Assembly (NCBI GenBank): GCA_016647705.1
Contig: CM028334.1
Span: forward strand, 16,290,402-16,354,401
From: Eucommia ulmoides
Lineage: Eukaryota; Streptophyta; Magnoliopsida; Garryales; Eucommiaceae
DNA length: 64,000 bases
Direction of reading: 5' to 3'
The notes below the pieces were generated by a model. The model made no database searches. It was not told the DNA's origin and saw nothing but the letters and a program-made list of their open reading frames with translations. A program made the position numbers and the translations under genes. Position 1 is the first letter of the stretch. Each line of letters starts with the position of its first letter. Shown in pieces: positions 23,500-35,963 of the stretch.

Positions 23500-24750
23500 C
23501 GAACCTTCTTTGGGATGCTGAAATTATCTTGGAACCGATCTATACTCGTGAAGAACCGATTGAGAGCCCCTTGAACTGATCAAATCTCCGTGATGAACCG
23601 AATCAATAATATAAAGAGAGTTATATTGTATGATCCGAATTTGATTTGACGGAGATCACAGATATTTCTAGAATGCTGAAATTGTCTAGGAACCAATATT
23701 GAATCTTCAAGGATCGGGTGAAAAATGAGTGAACCGGTGTATGAACCATACGGATATAGCAAAAACTATCTTCTGTGGGCCTCAAATCACAAAATAGAGG
23801 CTAAAAATAGAACCGGAATGTCAAAAAACCTTAGGAACTGTTTTAAATTTGCAGAAAACCAGTAAAAAATGGGCCGAACCGGTCAAATAAAAAACCTTGA
23901 AGAAAACCGATGATGTGGCGGTCAACTGATGATGTGGCGATTGATGTGACAATCAACTATGGACGTGGCGATGATGTGGCACTTACATGTTAGCTAATAG
24001 TAGTCAACTGATGATGTGGCACTGGCGTGTCAGCTGATGTGGCGGTCAACTGTTGACGTTGCGCTGAATTAGTGCTGAGATAGCAACTGGGTAGGTTTTA
24101 GGGCTGATGTGGCAGTGAGGTTGGTTGAACAAAAGATGGTTGTGAGTGGATCTGACGCGCACTACTGTTTTCGGCGTGTGGTAGCGCGTGCGGTCTTGGA
24201 CGGTGATGGGCCTTATGTCATTTGAATCATCTCATCGAGACGGTTTTAATGATATATTGTGAGATAGATTTAGAGCCTTGGTTGAGGTGGTAGAGCCCGA
24301 AATCCGAGACGTTGTAAGCTGGCACGTAAATCTGAAACGCGAACTGACGGAGACACTTTAGGACGCTCGTGGGAGCTTGTGAACAGTCTGACGGGCTTGA
24401 TTTTTAAGTCGTTGGAAATGTCTCATCAGTACAGTTCCGATGGTATATTATGAGATATATTTGGAGCTTTGGTTGAGGCGGTAGAACCCAAAATCCGAGA
24501 CAACACGGTTTGGAGGTATCGCAGGCTGTGAGAGGTGCGTGTGTGCGCGTAGGAGCCCTAGTGGCAGTGCTTTTGGTGGGGTTGAGTTCGTCTCTGCAAG
24601 ACGAAGATGGTGGTATGGTGGTTGTTGATACTGAAGTGGTGATGAAACCTATATCAGTAGCGAAAACCACGAGAGAAAAGAAGGCGGCGGCGAAAGCTTG
24701 AGAATTTCGAAAAAAAATGTTCAAAGAGAACAGGCCCAGGAAAGACTTTC
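23500..24750 (-). repeat. Repeat-filled region where gag should be
   Basis: Between the protease and the primer site no Gag domain is visible. Instead there are local duplications. A unit of about 160 bp starts near 23514 and 23673 (ATGCTGAAATT(A/G)TCTNGGAACC). A run of GATGTGGC/GTCAACTG words fills 23925-24120. A block of about 85 bp is repeated at 24235-24320 and 24409-24510. The minus-strand open stretch 24404-24724 is Ser/Thr-rich and not recognised. Confidence 0.6.
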
Positions 24751-24761
24751 TCTTGATACCA
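24751..24761 (-). promoter_or_regulatory. Primer binding site of the short-LTR copia element
   Basis: On the minus strand TGGTATCAAGA directly follows the LTR end. It is close to the tRNA-Met site TGGTATCAGAGC. Confidence 0.75.
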
Positions 24762-24939
24762 TGTTAAGATAATTGAGAAGTGGGGAATGAACCATGTATT
24801 GATATATTGAGAAAGAAATACAAGGTTACATGTATTAAGAATATGCAGAATAGAAATTATACATGAGTATTTATAGGGGAAGTGGGGTTAGGGTTTTGCC
24901 CTATGGGTCAAGTGGGCTAAGCCCATTATTACACTAACA
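24762..24939 (-). repeat. 5' LTR of the short-LTR copia element
   Basis: 178-bp partner of 17843-18020 with only a handful of differences. Confidence 0.92.
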
Positions 24940-24944
24940 ACTTG

Positions 24945-25795
24945 TATTGTTTAGTATCGAAAAAGCGATAGATAAGCCTATAAATATGGATGGAAACATG
25001 GCAGCACAGATAAGGGGAAAAATAGCTAGAATTTGTGTGGAAATAAACCTTAACAAACCACTTATCCCACAATATGAATTAAGAGGAGGAGTCGATAGAA
25101 TACATTATGAGAGGCGTGGATTGTACTACAAATGTGTTAGAGTAAAGCACAAGACTGGTTTTTTTTTTTTTTCTTCATACAATAAAATGCCAACAAACAT
25201 GATGATGATGACACTGGAAAGGGAGAAACCAACAAAACCGGTTGTTGGAGCTATTATCGGCAACGAGTCTGGAGATCCAAACATTGGCCAATAGACATAT
25301 GATGCGACAGCTGCAAACCAGTTGGGTGTTGTAGAGGGCAAGGACGAAGATGATGATGAGGCCACAAACTTTGGGCAAAAAAAATGCATATTCTTGTCCA
25401 AGGCCAAAAACTCTAGGCCCAACATGGGATCCAATGAGAAAGGCCCTGAAAAAAGATTTAGCTACTTGGGTCTTCTCGCAGCTGGGCCTGGCGACTACCC
25501 AAGGGTAAAGAAGGCTTCTAGGAATGAACTAGAAAGAAAAAGAATTAGGCCTTCTGGAGGCCCAAAATTTTAAAAATAAAAAATCCCTTGGGTAAGATAA
25601 AGAAGAACCCCACAAGTAGGTCCACTCCTTCGATAACAATGTGCCACAGATCTGACAGCCAGCAATGATGCTCTGAGTAAAGACAATCAGGTGAGAAAAT
25701 CTTACCAAAATCTTTCACTTGTGACAGGACCAAAATCCAATACAAACATTGAATTGGATCTACCCCCTATATGTATTCTAATTCACACACTCTAA
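24945..25795 (+). pseudogene. LINE fragment 2: ORF1 C-terminal half with zinc-knuckle relic
   Basis: The stretch begins with a block like that following DUF4283 in plant LINE ORF1: AIDKPINMDGNMAAQIRGK then ARICVEINLNKPLIP. It continues with RGLYYKCVRVKHKTGF, a decayed CCHC knuckle, a T-run at 25159-25171, and a basic, Pro/Ser-rich tail up to about 25745. It joins in sense and order to 17538-17762. It is cut at 25795 by the Tat-type LTR. Confidence 0.72.
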
Positions 25796-28334
25796 TGCAC
25801 CTTGAATTTTGAGAAATAAAAGAAAGTAAATAAATAAATAATAAATAGGTCTTTTTTTTTTTTTTTTTTTTAATATTAAAGAGAGAATTTTTATAGTGTC
25901 GATTTTCTCATGAAATAACTTCAACCAATTAATTTTAGAAAAATGAGTTGCCACCTAACATTAAATTTAAATGGTGTGCTAAGTCACTGGATTTTTTATT
26001 TTTATTTTTTAAATAATTTGAAAAATGGTTTAAGTAAAATTTTGACTCCAAAAGCATGGTCCGACCAGAGATAATTTTTTAAGGGTTCAGGGGTTAGTAA
26101 TACTCGAGAAGGTATTAAGCACCCAAGATGCCTATTCGAAGACAATATCTTATCCAATTACGTTCAATCAAACTTTAAGTCCGAATGTTTTATTTGATTT
26201 TGAAATCTCTTTCTAATTTTTTTAATTTTTGTTTTTGTGTTAAATAAGTAAAATCTTTTTTTTTTTTTTTTGAATTTTCTTAAAATAAAATATTTTTGTT
26301 TTTCTTTGAAATAAAGAAGGTGATTTTAATTTTTTTTTCTAGTTTTTTAATTTTACTTTTCTTCTAGGGTTTTCTTGAAATAAAATGAAAAAAAAAAATT
26401 GTTTTATTTTTTTAAAATATTTTCATGTATGATCGCTTATCGAATATTTATAATTTAATAAGGATGACCTTGGAAGGGTTTAATGTAGTGAGTTTAAAGT
26501 TTGAATTATTTTGATAAAATGAAAGAATACGAATGCGTGCCAAAATATTTTTTGAAAAACCATTTTTTTTTGTTTCATTATTTTTTGTTTTTGTTAAATT
26601 ATTTTTTTAGTAAAATATTTTTTTTAGAAACAAAATATAAGGGAGCTGATTGGTTTTGGAAACATAGGAAAACACATTTTGAGAAAATTTTATTTCTTAA
26701 AAAACACATTTTTTTACATGAAAATCATTTTGAATAACTTCCCCTTTAGTAATTTTTGAAAAATACTCCCATTTGAAAAGATGATTTTTTTTTACTATTC
26801 ATTTTTTTTTTTTTACTTTTCATATATGTGTTTTTTTTAAGTACCAAAAAGATTTGATTTTTTTTTTTAAAGAAAAACTTACTTTTATGATAAACTAATT
26901 TTTACATATTTTATGATAAAAATATATATGACATGTAAATAAAATTTTATTTCTTCCATTTTATTAACTTATCCCAATCTAAAAATCTGACTTAGAGAAG
27001 TGTTTCCTTAAACCTATCGCTTGAAAATTTCACATTAGTTGGGAAATCCAAAACGGTGGTATGGAAAACTCTCCCTTTCTTAGATTTTAAGTTAAGATTT
27101 TTTTTATTTTTTATTTTTTTAAGAACCAAAACGATCATTTTATTTTTTCACTTTTTCTTATGTGAGAAAATAAATATATATAAAAATGTAAAGATAATAC
27201 ATAAAATAAAATTACAAAAATAAAGGCGATTAAGGGTACAGAACAGAAAAATAAAAGCACGAAAAGGCACATAACAAAAAATAAATACATAATAGTAAAA
27301 GCACGAAAATGTACAAAATAGAAAAATAAATAAAGGAAATGAAAGCGTGGAAAGCTGAAGGACAAAAAATAAATACAAAAAAATAAATCGATTTTAAGTG
27401 TTCACTTGGAATGTCCTCTTAGTTTTCCAATTTTAGGTCCTTCATTTCAAGTGGTTTAAACAAAAAATATAAGTGTAGTTAGGGCGTCGAAAAGCTTACT
27501 TGAACTTCAAGAGTTTCTTCCCCCTTTTCCCTCTTCCTTATTCTCTTCTCATTTTTTTTTTAAACATATATATACATGGGTTTCCTTTTATAGGGAATCG
27601 ACCCCTCTGTCATTTACAATTTCTATTTTTTTAGGGACTACAAACATTACAACCCCTTTTATGGTTAGGGGTTGCATAATCAGCCCATTGGCTTACGTGC
27701 AACCTCATGCTTGGACACAACGCCCAAAGTTTTTTTTTTATTATTATTATTATCTTTTAATTAATTATATGAAATTAAAATTAGTTTATCCAAAATTTAA
27801 TCAGAGTCAAAACAAATTTATATTTGTTCGCCAATTTCATGAATTTTTTAAAATATCCAAATTTGGGGTCAAAATGATTTATTTTTTTTTCAAATATTTT
27901 TATTTATCTTGATTGAATTTTGGAAACTAAAATTGATCAAATAAAACATGGTAAACGTTTGACGATTTATTTGAACTTGATCAATTTAGTTCAAAAATAA
28001 CTTTTTGCAAATTTTTATTGTTGACCCAGTAAGCTACCCAAGAGGGGGAGTGAATTGGGAAGTTATAAAAATTTAAACAAATTTAAATCTTTTCAACACT
28101 TAATTAAGCAAATAATCAATTTATCTTAAATTGATTATTATCTTTGTTACGCAGCGGATAAGTGTATTTAATCTAAGTGCACACCCAAACAACAAAATAT
28201 AAAGAAAGCAACAATGCAACACAAAATGAAATATCCGGGTTCACCAAGCTATTCTTTGCTAATCTAGTCCTCCCAAATATCTCCCTTGGAAACATAAAAA
28301 ATGATAGTTTTTTACCAAAAGTCCAAGTTCCTCA

Positions 28335-28745
28335 AGATCTCAACCGAAACAGTCGGTTGACCGATCCCATTGACTGATTGTGGTTACAAGTGTAGCAACT
28401 TCAAACCCCATTTTGACCATGATGAAATATGATATTGGAAAACTCATCAAAAATTAAAGTTGTACTCTCTTTCTAAGCTTTCCAGATCATCTTGAATCAT
28501 CTCGATCGGAGTTTGGATGAGAAAGTTATGACCAAAATATTAATAGGTGCACAAGCCCAATCGGTTGATTGAATTCCCACGGTGGTTGACCGATTGATGC
28601 AGGGAGTTTTCAAGCCAAAATCAAGCCATGGTCGGTTGATCGATCCTTCCATGGTCGGTTGTTCGATCTATTCAGAGAGTTAGACTTTCAAGCGTAACGC
28701 TAATCGGTTGACCGATCCTATACCCTTTCGGTTGACCAATCACTA
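28335..28745 (-). repeat. Cluster of TCGGTTGACCGAT words
   Basis: About seven degenerate copies in 400 bp. In the LTR's own orientation they read CGGTCAACCGA, as in the LTR at 10582-13124. Confidence 0.6.
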
Positions 28746-29089
28746 CTATAACCTCTCATTTTCAACTTATTTCAACTCCAAACTTCAATGTTTTAATCCC
28801 GTTAACCAATTTCTTTTCTCGGTTAACTCAATTGACACTAATATTCAATTTTAAACACTAATCTTTCTTAGGTCAATTTTCATTTTCAATATCACATTGG
28901 AGCAAATAATTGAACACTAATTAGAACCTTAATTACATAAAATTAAACACACATAAATATAACTTATTAATTTGTGTCATGTGTGTGATCATAATCGGGA
29001 TACATTAAGAATAAAAGAGGTTTGAGTTGTTTTCACCTAATTTCTTCATAATCTTCAACACTCTTCATCTCGTTACTTTCCATTTCTAT

Positions 29090-31206
29090 TGTTGATCCTA
29101 AGATTTTTATGAACAATTAAGTATTGATATTTTGGTGGAACTAATGTTTTAATTGAGTGTTTTAGTGATTTAAAATTCCAAGTGATGAAGATGACAAATT
29201 AAATGGATACTAAATGATGAAGTTGAAGATATTGAAGATTTAAGAGTTTGAAGAAATTAGGAAAAATAACCCAGGTAAATTTCAATTCTTAATATCCCAT
29301 TTAGGAACACACACATGGCACAAAATGTATTTTCTCATTTATGTGTGTATTGATTAAGTTAAATTATTTGCTCCTATGTGAATTGAGAAGAAATAATTTC
29401 GAATGACTAAAATGAAATATAAGAATATTAGTGGAGTTTATTTAAAAGAGAAAATGGTTAAAAGGGATAAACGTAAAAGAAAATGAGTTAAAAATGTATT
29501 TAGAGAATAGATGTAGAAGGCAACAGTTGATTGGTGAGTCGACCAGACCAAGTAGCTGTAACATCATGTATCTCTAAGTCGACTGACAGGTCGACCAGCC
29601 AAGAAGGGCTGAACTCTCTAAATCAACAAGTTGACTGATAGGTCGACCGGTGAAAGGAAGACCAACTCTCTGAATCTACAAGTCAACTGGGCGGTCGACC
29701 GATGAACTGCATTGGCTACATCCTGAATCTCCCAGTCGACGGGCAGTCGACTAAATGCGCTGTTTCAGGATATTATTTTATCCAAGATTAAATCCAATAG
29801 TAGCCATTTTTGGTTGGGATTTAAGAGAGATTTTGGGGATATTCTCTATATTTAAGATATAGTTCATATATTAATTAAATCCTATTAATATGGTTAATCA
29901 AATATTAATGTTTCTCAATTTAATATTTGAAATAGATTCTATTCTTATTAATTAAGATTGAGAAATACTTTGGGGGTTTAATTAAGAGATTTGAAATCTG
30001 TTTTTAAGTGGAAATTGAACCAAAATGAAATCCTTATGATATAAGGGGTCTATAAGAGCTTTTAATTGTCATGACATATGTAAACTAACCGTTAGAAGAT
30101 CGATTTCATATTCCTATATATAAACCTGCGAATTTATGATATAATTAATCATTCATTGAGAGAGCTAAAAGAGTTTATATCATTTGTAAGCTTTTATAAG
30201 AGTTATCATTCTACGATATTGTGAGCTTTTCTAAGAGTGATTTTGAGAATCAAATGCGATCGATTTTTGCTGATACCGAATTTGAAGTTACATTGTTCTA
30301 ATCATTATTTTTGTGGATTTCGGGTGAGATATTTCCATATTGCTTATTATTTATTTTTTATTCTATATTTGGAAATTGATCTTAGAAATTATTTTTGATT
30401 TTTGAAGAAAATATTTTTACAAATAATTTCTTGAATCTGATTATATGCTCTAATTTGCTACCCATATTCTTGTTAAAATCATATTTTTGTATCTCACGGT
30501 TTTTCTATCACTAGTTGGGATTTATTGAGTTATTATTTATCTGGGGTGGTAGAAGTTCCGAGTGAGATTTACTTCTTATCAATTTTTGTATTGGTGAGTT
30601 GTGACGGGTTAAATACCGTTAGGGGTATTTAATCAAGGATAATTGGGTTTCAGTCTCTTCCTATAAAGAGATTGAGGTAGTAATTCTTCCTGGATAAGAA
30701 TTACGTTGTGAGTGATTTGAAAAGGTTCCATCCTTACCTGTGAAAATAATAGTTGGAGTGTTTTGAGAGGTTTTGACTCTTGTGCCTTAGTATTAAAAAG
30801 AATTAGGTTATTCTTTAACCTGTAAAAAGTAGAGGTTCTTCCTTAACTTGAGAAAAAGATATTGTAAAGGTTTATTCTGAGCCTGTAAAAGAATCGGTGT
30901 GCGAGTTTGGTTCCTACCTTTAAAGGGATCTTGGTTTTAGTGGGTACGACCTCCGTGGAGCTCGGGGGACTGGATTAGCGATTTGTAGCTTGGTGAACTT
31001 GTATAAATTTTTTGTGTGCTGCATTACTAATTTGCTATTTTTATTGTTTTGGTGTGCACTTAGATTGATAATATTATTTCACTGTGCTATAAAGATAATA
31101 ATTAATTTAGGTATAAAATTAATTATTTGATTTATTTACTTTTATTTTGATTATTTTTTCAATTACCCAATTCACCCCTCCTCTTGGGTATTCTACTGGG
31201 CCAACA
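29090..31206 (+). mobile_element. Solo LTR nested inside the reverse solo LTR
   Basis: It runs TGTTGATCCTAAG to TACTGGGCCAACA, 2117 bp. Flanks are TCTAT (29085-29089) and TCTGT (31207-31211), a 5-bp duplication with one mismatch. It is closely similar to the solo LTR at 19411-21514 throughout, including the TCGA-type motif cluster at 29520-29760. Confidence 0.9.
29520..29760 (+). repeat. Cluster of GTCGAC words in the nested solo LTR
   Basis: About ten copies of (A/G)GTCGAC(C/T)(A/G/C) or a one-base variant occur in 240 bp, some as close pairs such as GTCGACTGACAGGTCGACC. Confidence 0.65.
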
Positions 31207-31978
31207 TCTGTATCTTCAATAATGACTTCCTGATTTGATATTGAATGAAACTCTTAAACTGAAACACTCAACAAATATGTTAGTTCCACAAAAAACATTA
31301 ACCCTTTATTGTCTATCAAAACCCTGGGATCAATATTTATTTTGACCCCAAAAATTTCTTTCGATTTTATGAACCTTAATTAAAATTTCGACTTGAATTT
31401 TTCAAGAATTAATCATTTGAAAATATTTAGTAGAAAATTTTAAATCAAAATCAGTCCTTTTTTGGACGCGATTTAAAGTTTATCAAAATTTCTAATTAGG
31501 CCCTAAATTTTCTTATTTGATAAATTGTCTCAATCAACTTGATTAGGGACCCAATTGAAATTATGAGACTTTTCATTTAACTTGATTTGAGATTAATTAA
31601 ACTTTTCAAAGATTAATTTTGAACTCCGCAAATATAAATTTTCTTGAATTTTCAATTTAATCCCAAAACTTTTCAAAAGGAACAATTTTGATTCAAAACC
31701 CTCAATTGGATAACCTTTTGACTTAATCGGATTTTTGAGATATTAATTTAAATTTTAGAGATTTAATTTCTTATTTCAAACTCTTAATAAAGCTAATAAG
31801 ATTTTCTATTGGAAAATTTAAGTTTGAATTAATTCTTGAGACCCTTGAATCGACCCTCCATTTTTATTTGCATATTTTTGAAATCATGAATAATTTACTT
31901 AGAAAAAATGTTTACTTTTATTTTTATTTTGTATCTTAAAATTACCATGCGTGGGTGGCACAAAATGCTGTGTCTACA

Positions 31979-31992
31979 GTTGTCCCCTTTAT
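31979..31992 (-). promoter_or_regulatory. Polypurine tract of the Tat-type LARD
   Basis: On the minus strand GATAAAGGGGACAAC runs into the LTR start TGTAGACACAG. Confidence 0.7.
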
Positions 31993-32189
31993 CATACGAG
32001 TTTACTTGTGGTGACAAAGATAAGAGACACACACCATTTTGTTTCGCCGATCGAGTGAATGAAATGAAAGATGATGATGAACGAAATCTGTAAAATGTAC
32101 CCCAACCTGTGGCTAGGGCAATACAGTTTCGAAAGAAGATTTACCTGGGGATCGACCCATCTTGTTCTGACTATGGAAGCTTTGGCAAA

Positions 32190-33420
32190 ATATATGACCG
32201 AACAATGTTCGTTTGGAGGATTGTTTAGTAAAAATGAGATGAGAATGGCCCATGATGAACACTGTTCGTTTAAATGGTTGAAAATGACTCATGACGAACA
32301 CAGTTTGTTTAGAGGGATGGAAGATAGCTCAAGACAAACGGAGTTCGTTTAGAGGAACGAGAGACAATTCATGCCGAACAAAGTCCATTTAGAGAAACAC
32401 TTCGTGAAAGATGGATATTGATGACAAGAATCAAACTACCTCCCAAAGGGAGGATTGCAAAAATTTAGAATGAAACTAACATTCCTCCCAGCCTTTGGCA
32501 GGGGAGGACTAACACAAGGTGAAATTAGCATACCTCCCAAAGGGAGGATTGCAAAAATTTAGAATGAAACTAACATTCCTCCCGGCCTTTGGCAGGGGAA
32601 GACTAACACAAGGTGAAATTAGCATACCTCCCAAGGGAAGACTTAACACGAGATGAAATTGACATATCTCCTAGCCTGTGGCAAAGGAGTACTGACACAA
32701 GATAAAATGCACTTACTGGAAGGTAATGGAAAAAGGCACTCGTTGGGAGAAAATGGTAGAATGCACTTACTGGGAGGTAATGGAAAAATACACTTGCCGG
32801 GAGGTAATGACAAAACGCACTCGTCAGGAGGTAACGAAAAAATGCACTCACTAGGAGGTAATAGTAAAACCCAATCACTAGAAGGTAATGGCAAGACGCA
32901 CTCGATGAGAGGTAATAGTAAAATGCACCCACTAGGAGGTAATGACAGAATATACACTCGCTGGGAGGTAGTGGTAAAATGCACTTAATGAGAAGTAACA
33001 AAAGTATAAAAGACACTTGAAATATACTTATTGGGAGGTAACAAGAGTAGGAAGGACACTCATTGGGAGGTAATAGAAAATAAGAAACACTCATAGAGAG
33101 ACAATGCGAAATGGGAACATTTATGTAGAGGCAATCGTGAAATAAGGAATACTTGTGGAGATGTAATGGGAAAAGAGAGAATATTCCTAGAGAGACAATG
33201 TGGAATAAGGAATTATCCTGGAGAGGCAAATGGAATTAGGATTACTTATGGAGAGGCAATCTGAAATGGGAAAGGTTATTTGAGAAGCAATAAGAAATAA
33301 GAAAAACTCATGGAGAAGTAATGAGTGCTCATGGAGAGGTTATTATGAAATATGGAACACTAATGGAGAGGCAATAAGGAATGGGATAACACTTATGCAT
33401 AGGTAATATGAAATGGGGGA
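32190..33420 (-). repeat. Three consecutive tandem-repeat arrays in the LARD interior
   Basis: The first array (32190-32400) has degenerate units of about 45 bp containing GACGAACACAGTTCGTTTAG. The second is a nearly perfect 94-bp repeat with unit starts at 32438, 32532 and 32626 (ACCTCCCAAAGGGAGG at the start). The third (about 32700-33000) has units of about 30 bp, ACTGGGAGGTAATGG plus spacer, decaying into longer GAGAGGCAAT-type units up to 33420. Long open frames here on both strands are products of the repetition and are not counted as genes. Confidence 0.8.
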
Positions 33421-35931
33421 CACTCGTTAAGAGGCAATATGGAATATGAATGAGTATAGAATGTGTCCCAGTTTGTGTCTGGGTTGAAAATGATAAGACC
33501 AATTATAAAACTACCTCAACTTGTGGCTGGAGAAATAATAGTTCAGTACCCCAACAATGGGTAGACATCACATAATATGCCCCACCTTATGGTTAGGGAT
33601 GACAAACTCAAATTGTCAGGACCCAGAGATGGTTAAGCACTATATACTGTGCCCCAGCCTATAGTTAGGGCGCTAGATGAGGGAGCGGAAGTATAAAACA
33701 TGCCCCAACCTAGCTGGGGCCTACATTATTTGAAAATAATCCCTTTAAAAGGAAGGCACATTAGGCTTATCGAGAATTGGCTCATTACATGGCAAGGAAA
33801 CAACTGATCTATGCAAAACTTTATACTACAGGAAAACATCCACATCATTTTTCATTATTTTATTTTTTATTTTTTATTTTTTTTCCAAGAAAACATTTAT
33901 CATTCTTGGGTGATCCACAATTTTTCATTTATTCAATTTAGGCTATGTTTGCAATTAGAGACATTTCTCTCGCTTTGGATTTAATCAGAATTTTTTGGTT
34001 GACCCATTGAAGAGATTGAAAAGAGTAGTGTATTCTTACCATCGTGGTACAAACTTGGTTTGTCCTTCTTGGGTATTGAGATTAATTTTAACACTTAGGA
34101 GCTAGAACCCCTATATGCTTTTATTTCAATCAACTCCTACAATTGTATTACCAAAATTACGTATAAAACATCAAAGTTTATTCAATCAAATACCCATTCG
34201 ATTTTCTATGTTGATTTGATTTGAGCATGAAAAATATGATTTGAATAATAATCAAGATTTTCTCTAAAATTCGTATCACAAGATTCCCCTCCTCAACTTA
34301 AGAGTATTCAGATCAGTTTTTCTATGATGAGACTTTTGAGTAACAAAAGTAAAGATGTTTCTCAAACTTATTTTTCTTTAATCATTTTTTTTTCTCATTT
34401 TTCTCATTCATTTTTTAGCATTCTAATGACCTAAGTAATCCATGTAGCGAGTTTTGGGTAATGATCCTGGTCTAGTTGGTCCAAGTCACTAGATGTTGAG
34501 GCAACCCTATGGATTAATACTCGAATTACTCAGGTTCCCAATTTGCTAATCATTTATTTTTCTTTTCTTTCCTTTATTTTTTTTTTCTCTATTTTCTTTA
34601 TCTTAGAAGTATTTTTATAACATTGGACAAGTTTGTTAAGGATGTATTTGTTGACGAGTTGCCTAGACGTTGGGTTTTGGGTTCAATCATTGCTCTAACC
34701 AGTTTTATAGAGTTTGAAAAAGATAAGGTGGAAATTGATATTGGTAAGAAGTACAACGCCACTTTGGTAATTTTCCTAACCATCAGGAAGCATGTATTCC
34801 TAGGTGTTGATGGTGAATGATCATCTTTTGTTCATTTTGATCTCATTCCATTGGTCAGGACTGAAAATTTTTGGCTTTCAAAAAAGGGCTTTTTGGTGGT
34901 GGGTAGAGTTTTGCAATCTGTATCAAGAGATGCTTGGGGTCTGGGAATGGAACTTTTCATACTCATTTTCAAGTTAAGAGGAGTCATCTTGCTTCACTTT
35001 CTTTCAAATCAAGTCCTTAATATCGAAATCATATTTTTCATGCTCAAGTTCATTTTCAACACATCATACACAAGTAGTTTGGAAATATGCAAAAAATAAG
35101 CATTAAACGATTGAGACATACTTTAGGAAACACCGTAGCATTTAGTGAAAGTTTCAAGCATTTACAAAGCAAGTCCTCTACCATCCAAAAGGCTAACTAG
35201 ATGGAGAGATGGATCTTCTAACTTTTCCCAAATTTTTCAAGAAATAAATTCCAACACGCTAAGGAATATCAATCCAGTTCATAAATGGTACCTTTAGAGT
35301 TAGGTTTTGGCTTGTAATCAGATGGTGTCTTCCAATAGAGTTTAAGAGTGATTAACACTTCACCATAGGGTGGGTTTGGCAAAATCCCTCATTTGGTTGA
35401 TGGAGTTTATTTGGAAGATAAGGCATGAAGGGTTTATGGCCATTTGGTGTGGGAAGGATGGTATCATACGGTGGTAGATGGAAATAATAGGCTTTATTGG
35501 GTAGGATACAGTTTTGATTTTGGAGGATTTTCAAGGGTACTACTTGATTTAGGGACATGGGCCAAATAAGTAATTTAAGGTATTGGGTGAGAGTTTGGGA
35601 GATATTTGGCTGAGTTTGGTTTGGATTGCGGTTTTTGATTTGGTGAGATTACTAGGGTAACACTTGATTTATTTATATGGGTAAATAAGATTTCCATTTA
35701 TGATATCTCATTCAGGAGGGAGGCTTTGAAAGATTTTGGTAGCCTTTTTTGTGTTTTTTTTTTACATGATTCACTATTGGATGACCAATATTTTCTTCCA
35801 ATTATTTAGATAAGGTTGACTTATTGGTACATATGAGTTAAGGGAGATCCAAGATCCATTTAAGTTTGAAATTTCCCATTCCAGTGGTGACTAATCATAC
35901 AAACACAGCTATTTGGCGAAAGACTTTCCAT
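33421..35931 (-). other. Non-coding interior of the Tat-type LARD
   Basis: Repeated phrases such as TGCCCCA(A/G)CCT..TAGTTAGGG occur between 33460 and 33730. The rest is AT-rich. Short open frames at 34623-34820 and 34851-35099 (plus) have no recognisable domain. I cannot support a gene here. Confidence 0.55.
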
Positions 35932-35947
35932 TTGTCTCAAAGGACTT
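35932..35947 (+). repeat. Left target-site duplication of the second LINE
   Basis: The 16-bp sequence TTGTCTCAAAGGACTT is repeated exactly at 41882-41897. Confidence 0.95.
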
Positions 35948-35963
35948 TTTTTTTTTTTTTTTT

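Larger units (their letters stand above)
17843..24939 (-). mobile_element. Short-LTR Ty1/copia element inserted in LINE ORF1
   Basis: Direct 178-bp LTRs (17843-18020 and 24762-24939) bracket protease, integrase, RT and RNase H on the minus strand. The flanks ATTTG (17838-17842) and ACTTG (24940-24944) form a 5-bp target duplication with one mismatch. LINE ORF1 continues on the other side. Short LTRs and a tRNA-Met-type primer site suggest an Ale/Retrofit-like lineage, which is inference. Without the nested solo LTR the element is about 5 kb, normal for copia. Confidence 0.9.
28019..31335 (-). mobile_element. Solo LTR (reverse) in the LARD LTR, itself interrupted
   Basis: The perfect 5-bp target duplication TTTAT lies at 28014-28018 and 31336-31340. 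The terminal sequences (TGTTGACCCAGTAAGCTACCC and GGGATCAATA on the plus strand) are those of the long-LTR copia family in reverse. Its own sequence is 28019-29089 plus 31207-31335, about 1.2 kb, shorter than its relatives. It carries TCGGTTGACCGATC-type words at 28340-28740. Confidence 0.9.
25796..31978 (-). repeat. 3' LTR of the Tat-type LARD, interrupted by a solo LTR
   Basis: On the plus strand it begins TGCACCTTGAATTTTGAG and ends GCTGTGTCTACA. The real LTR segments are 25796-28018 and 31341-31978. They contain long T-runs and words matching 42739-45607, such as GATATTAATTTAAAT and AAAATTGATCA. Confidence 0.85.

Noticed and set aside
27135..27378. Hydrophobic minus-strand ORFs resembling membrane proteins
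   Set aside because: They come from A-rich plus-strand LTR sequence read in reverse. A similarly composed frame occurs in the partner LTR (44075-44392), and none has a conserved motif.
32438..33000. CRISPR-like appearance of regularly spaced repeats
   Set aside because: The repeats are directly adjoining tandem units without unique spacers, and the DNA is plant nuclear.
32603..33229. Long minus-strand open frames with repeating LPPSECILPLP-like words
   Set aside because: They are produced by the 30-bp tandem repeat. Open frames appear on both strands and in several phases at once.
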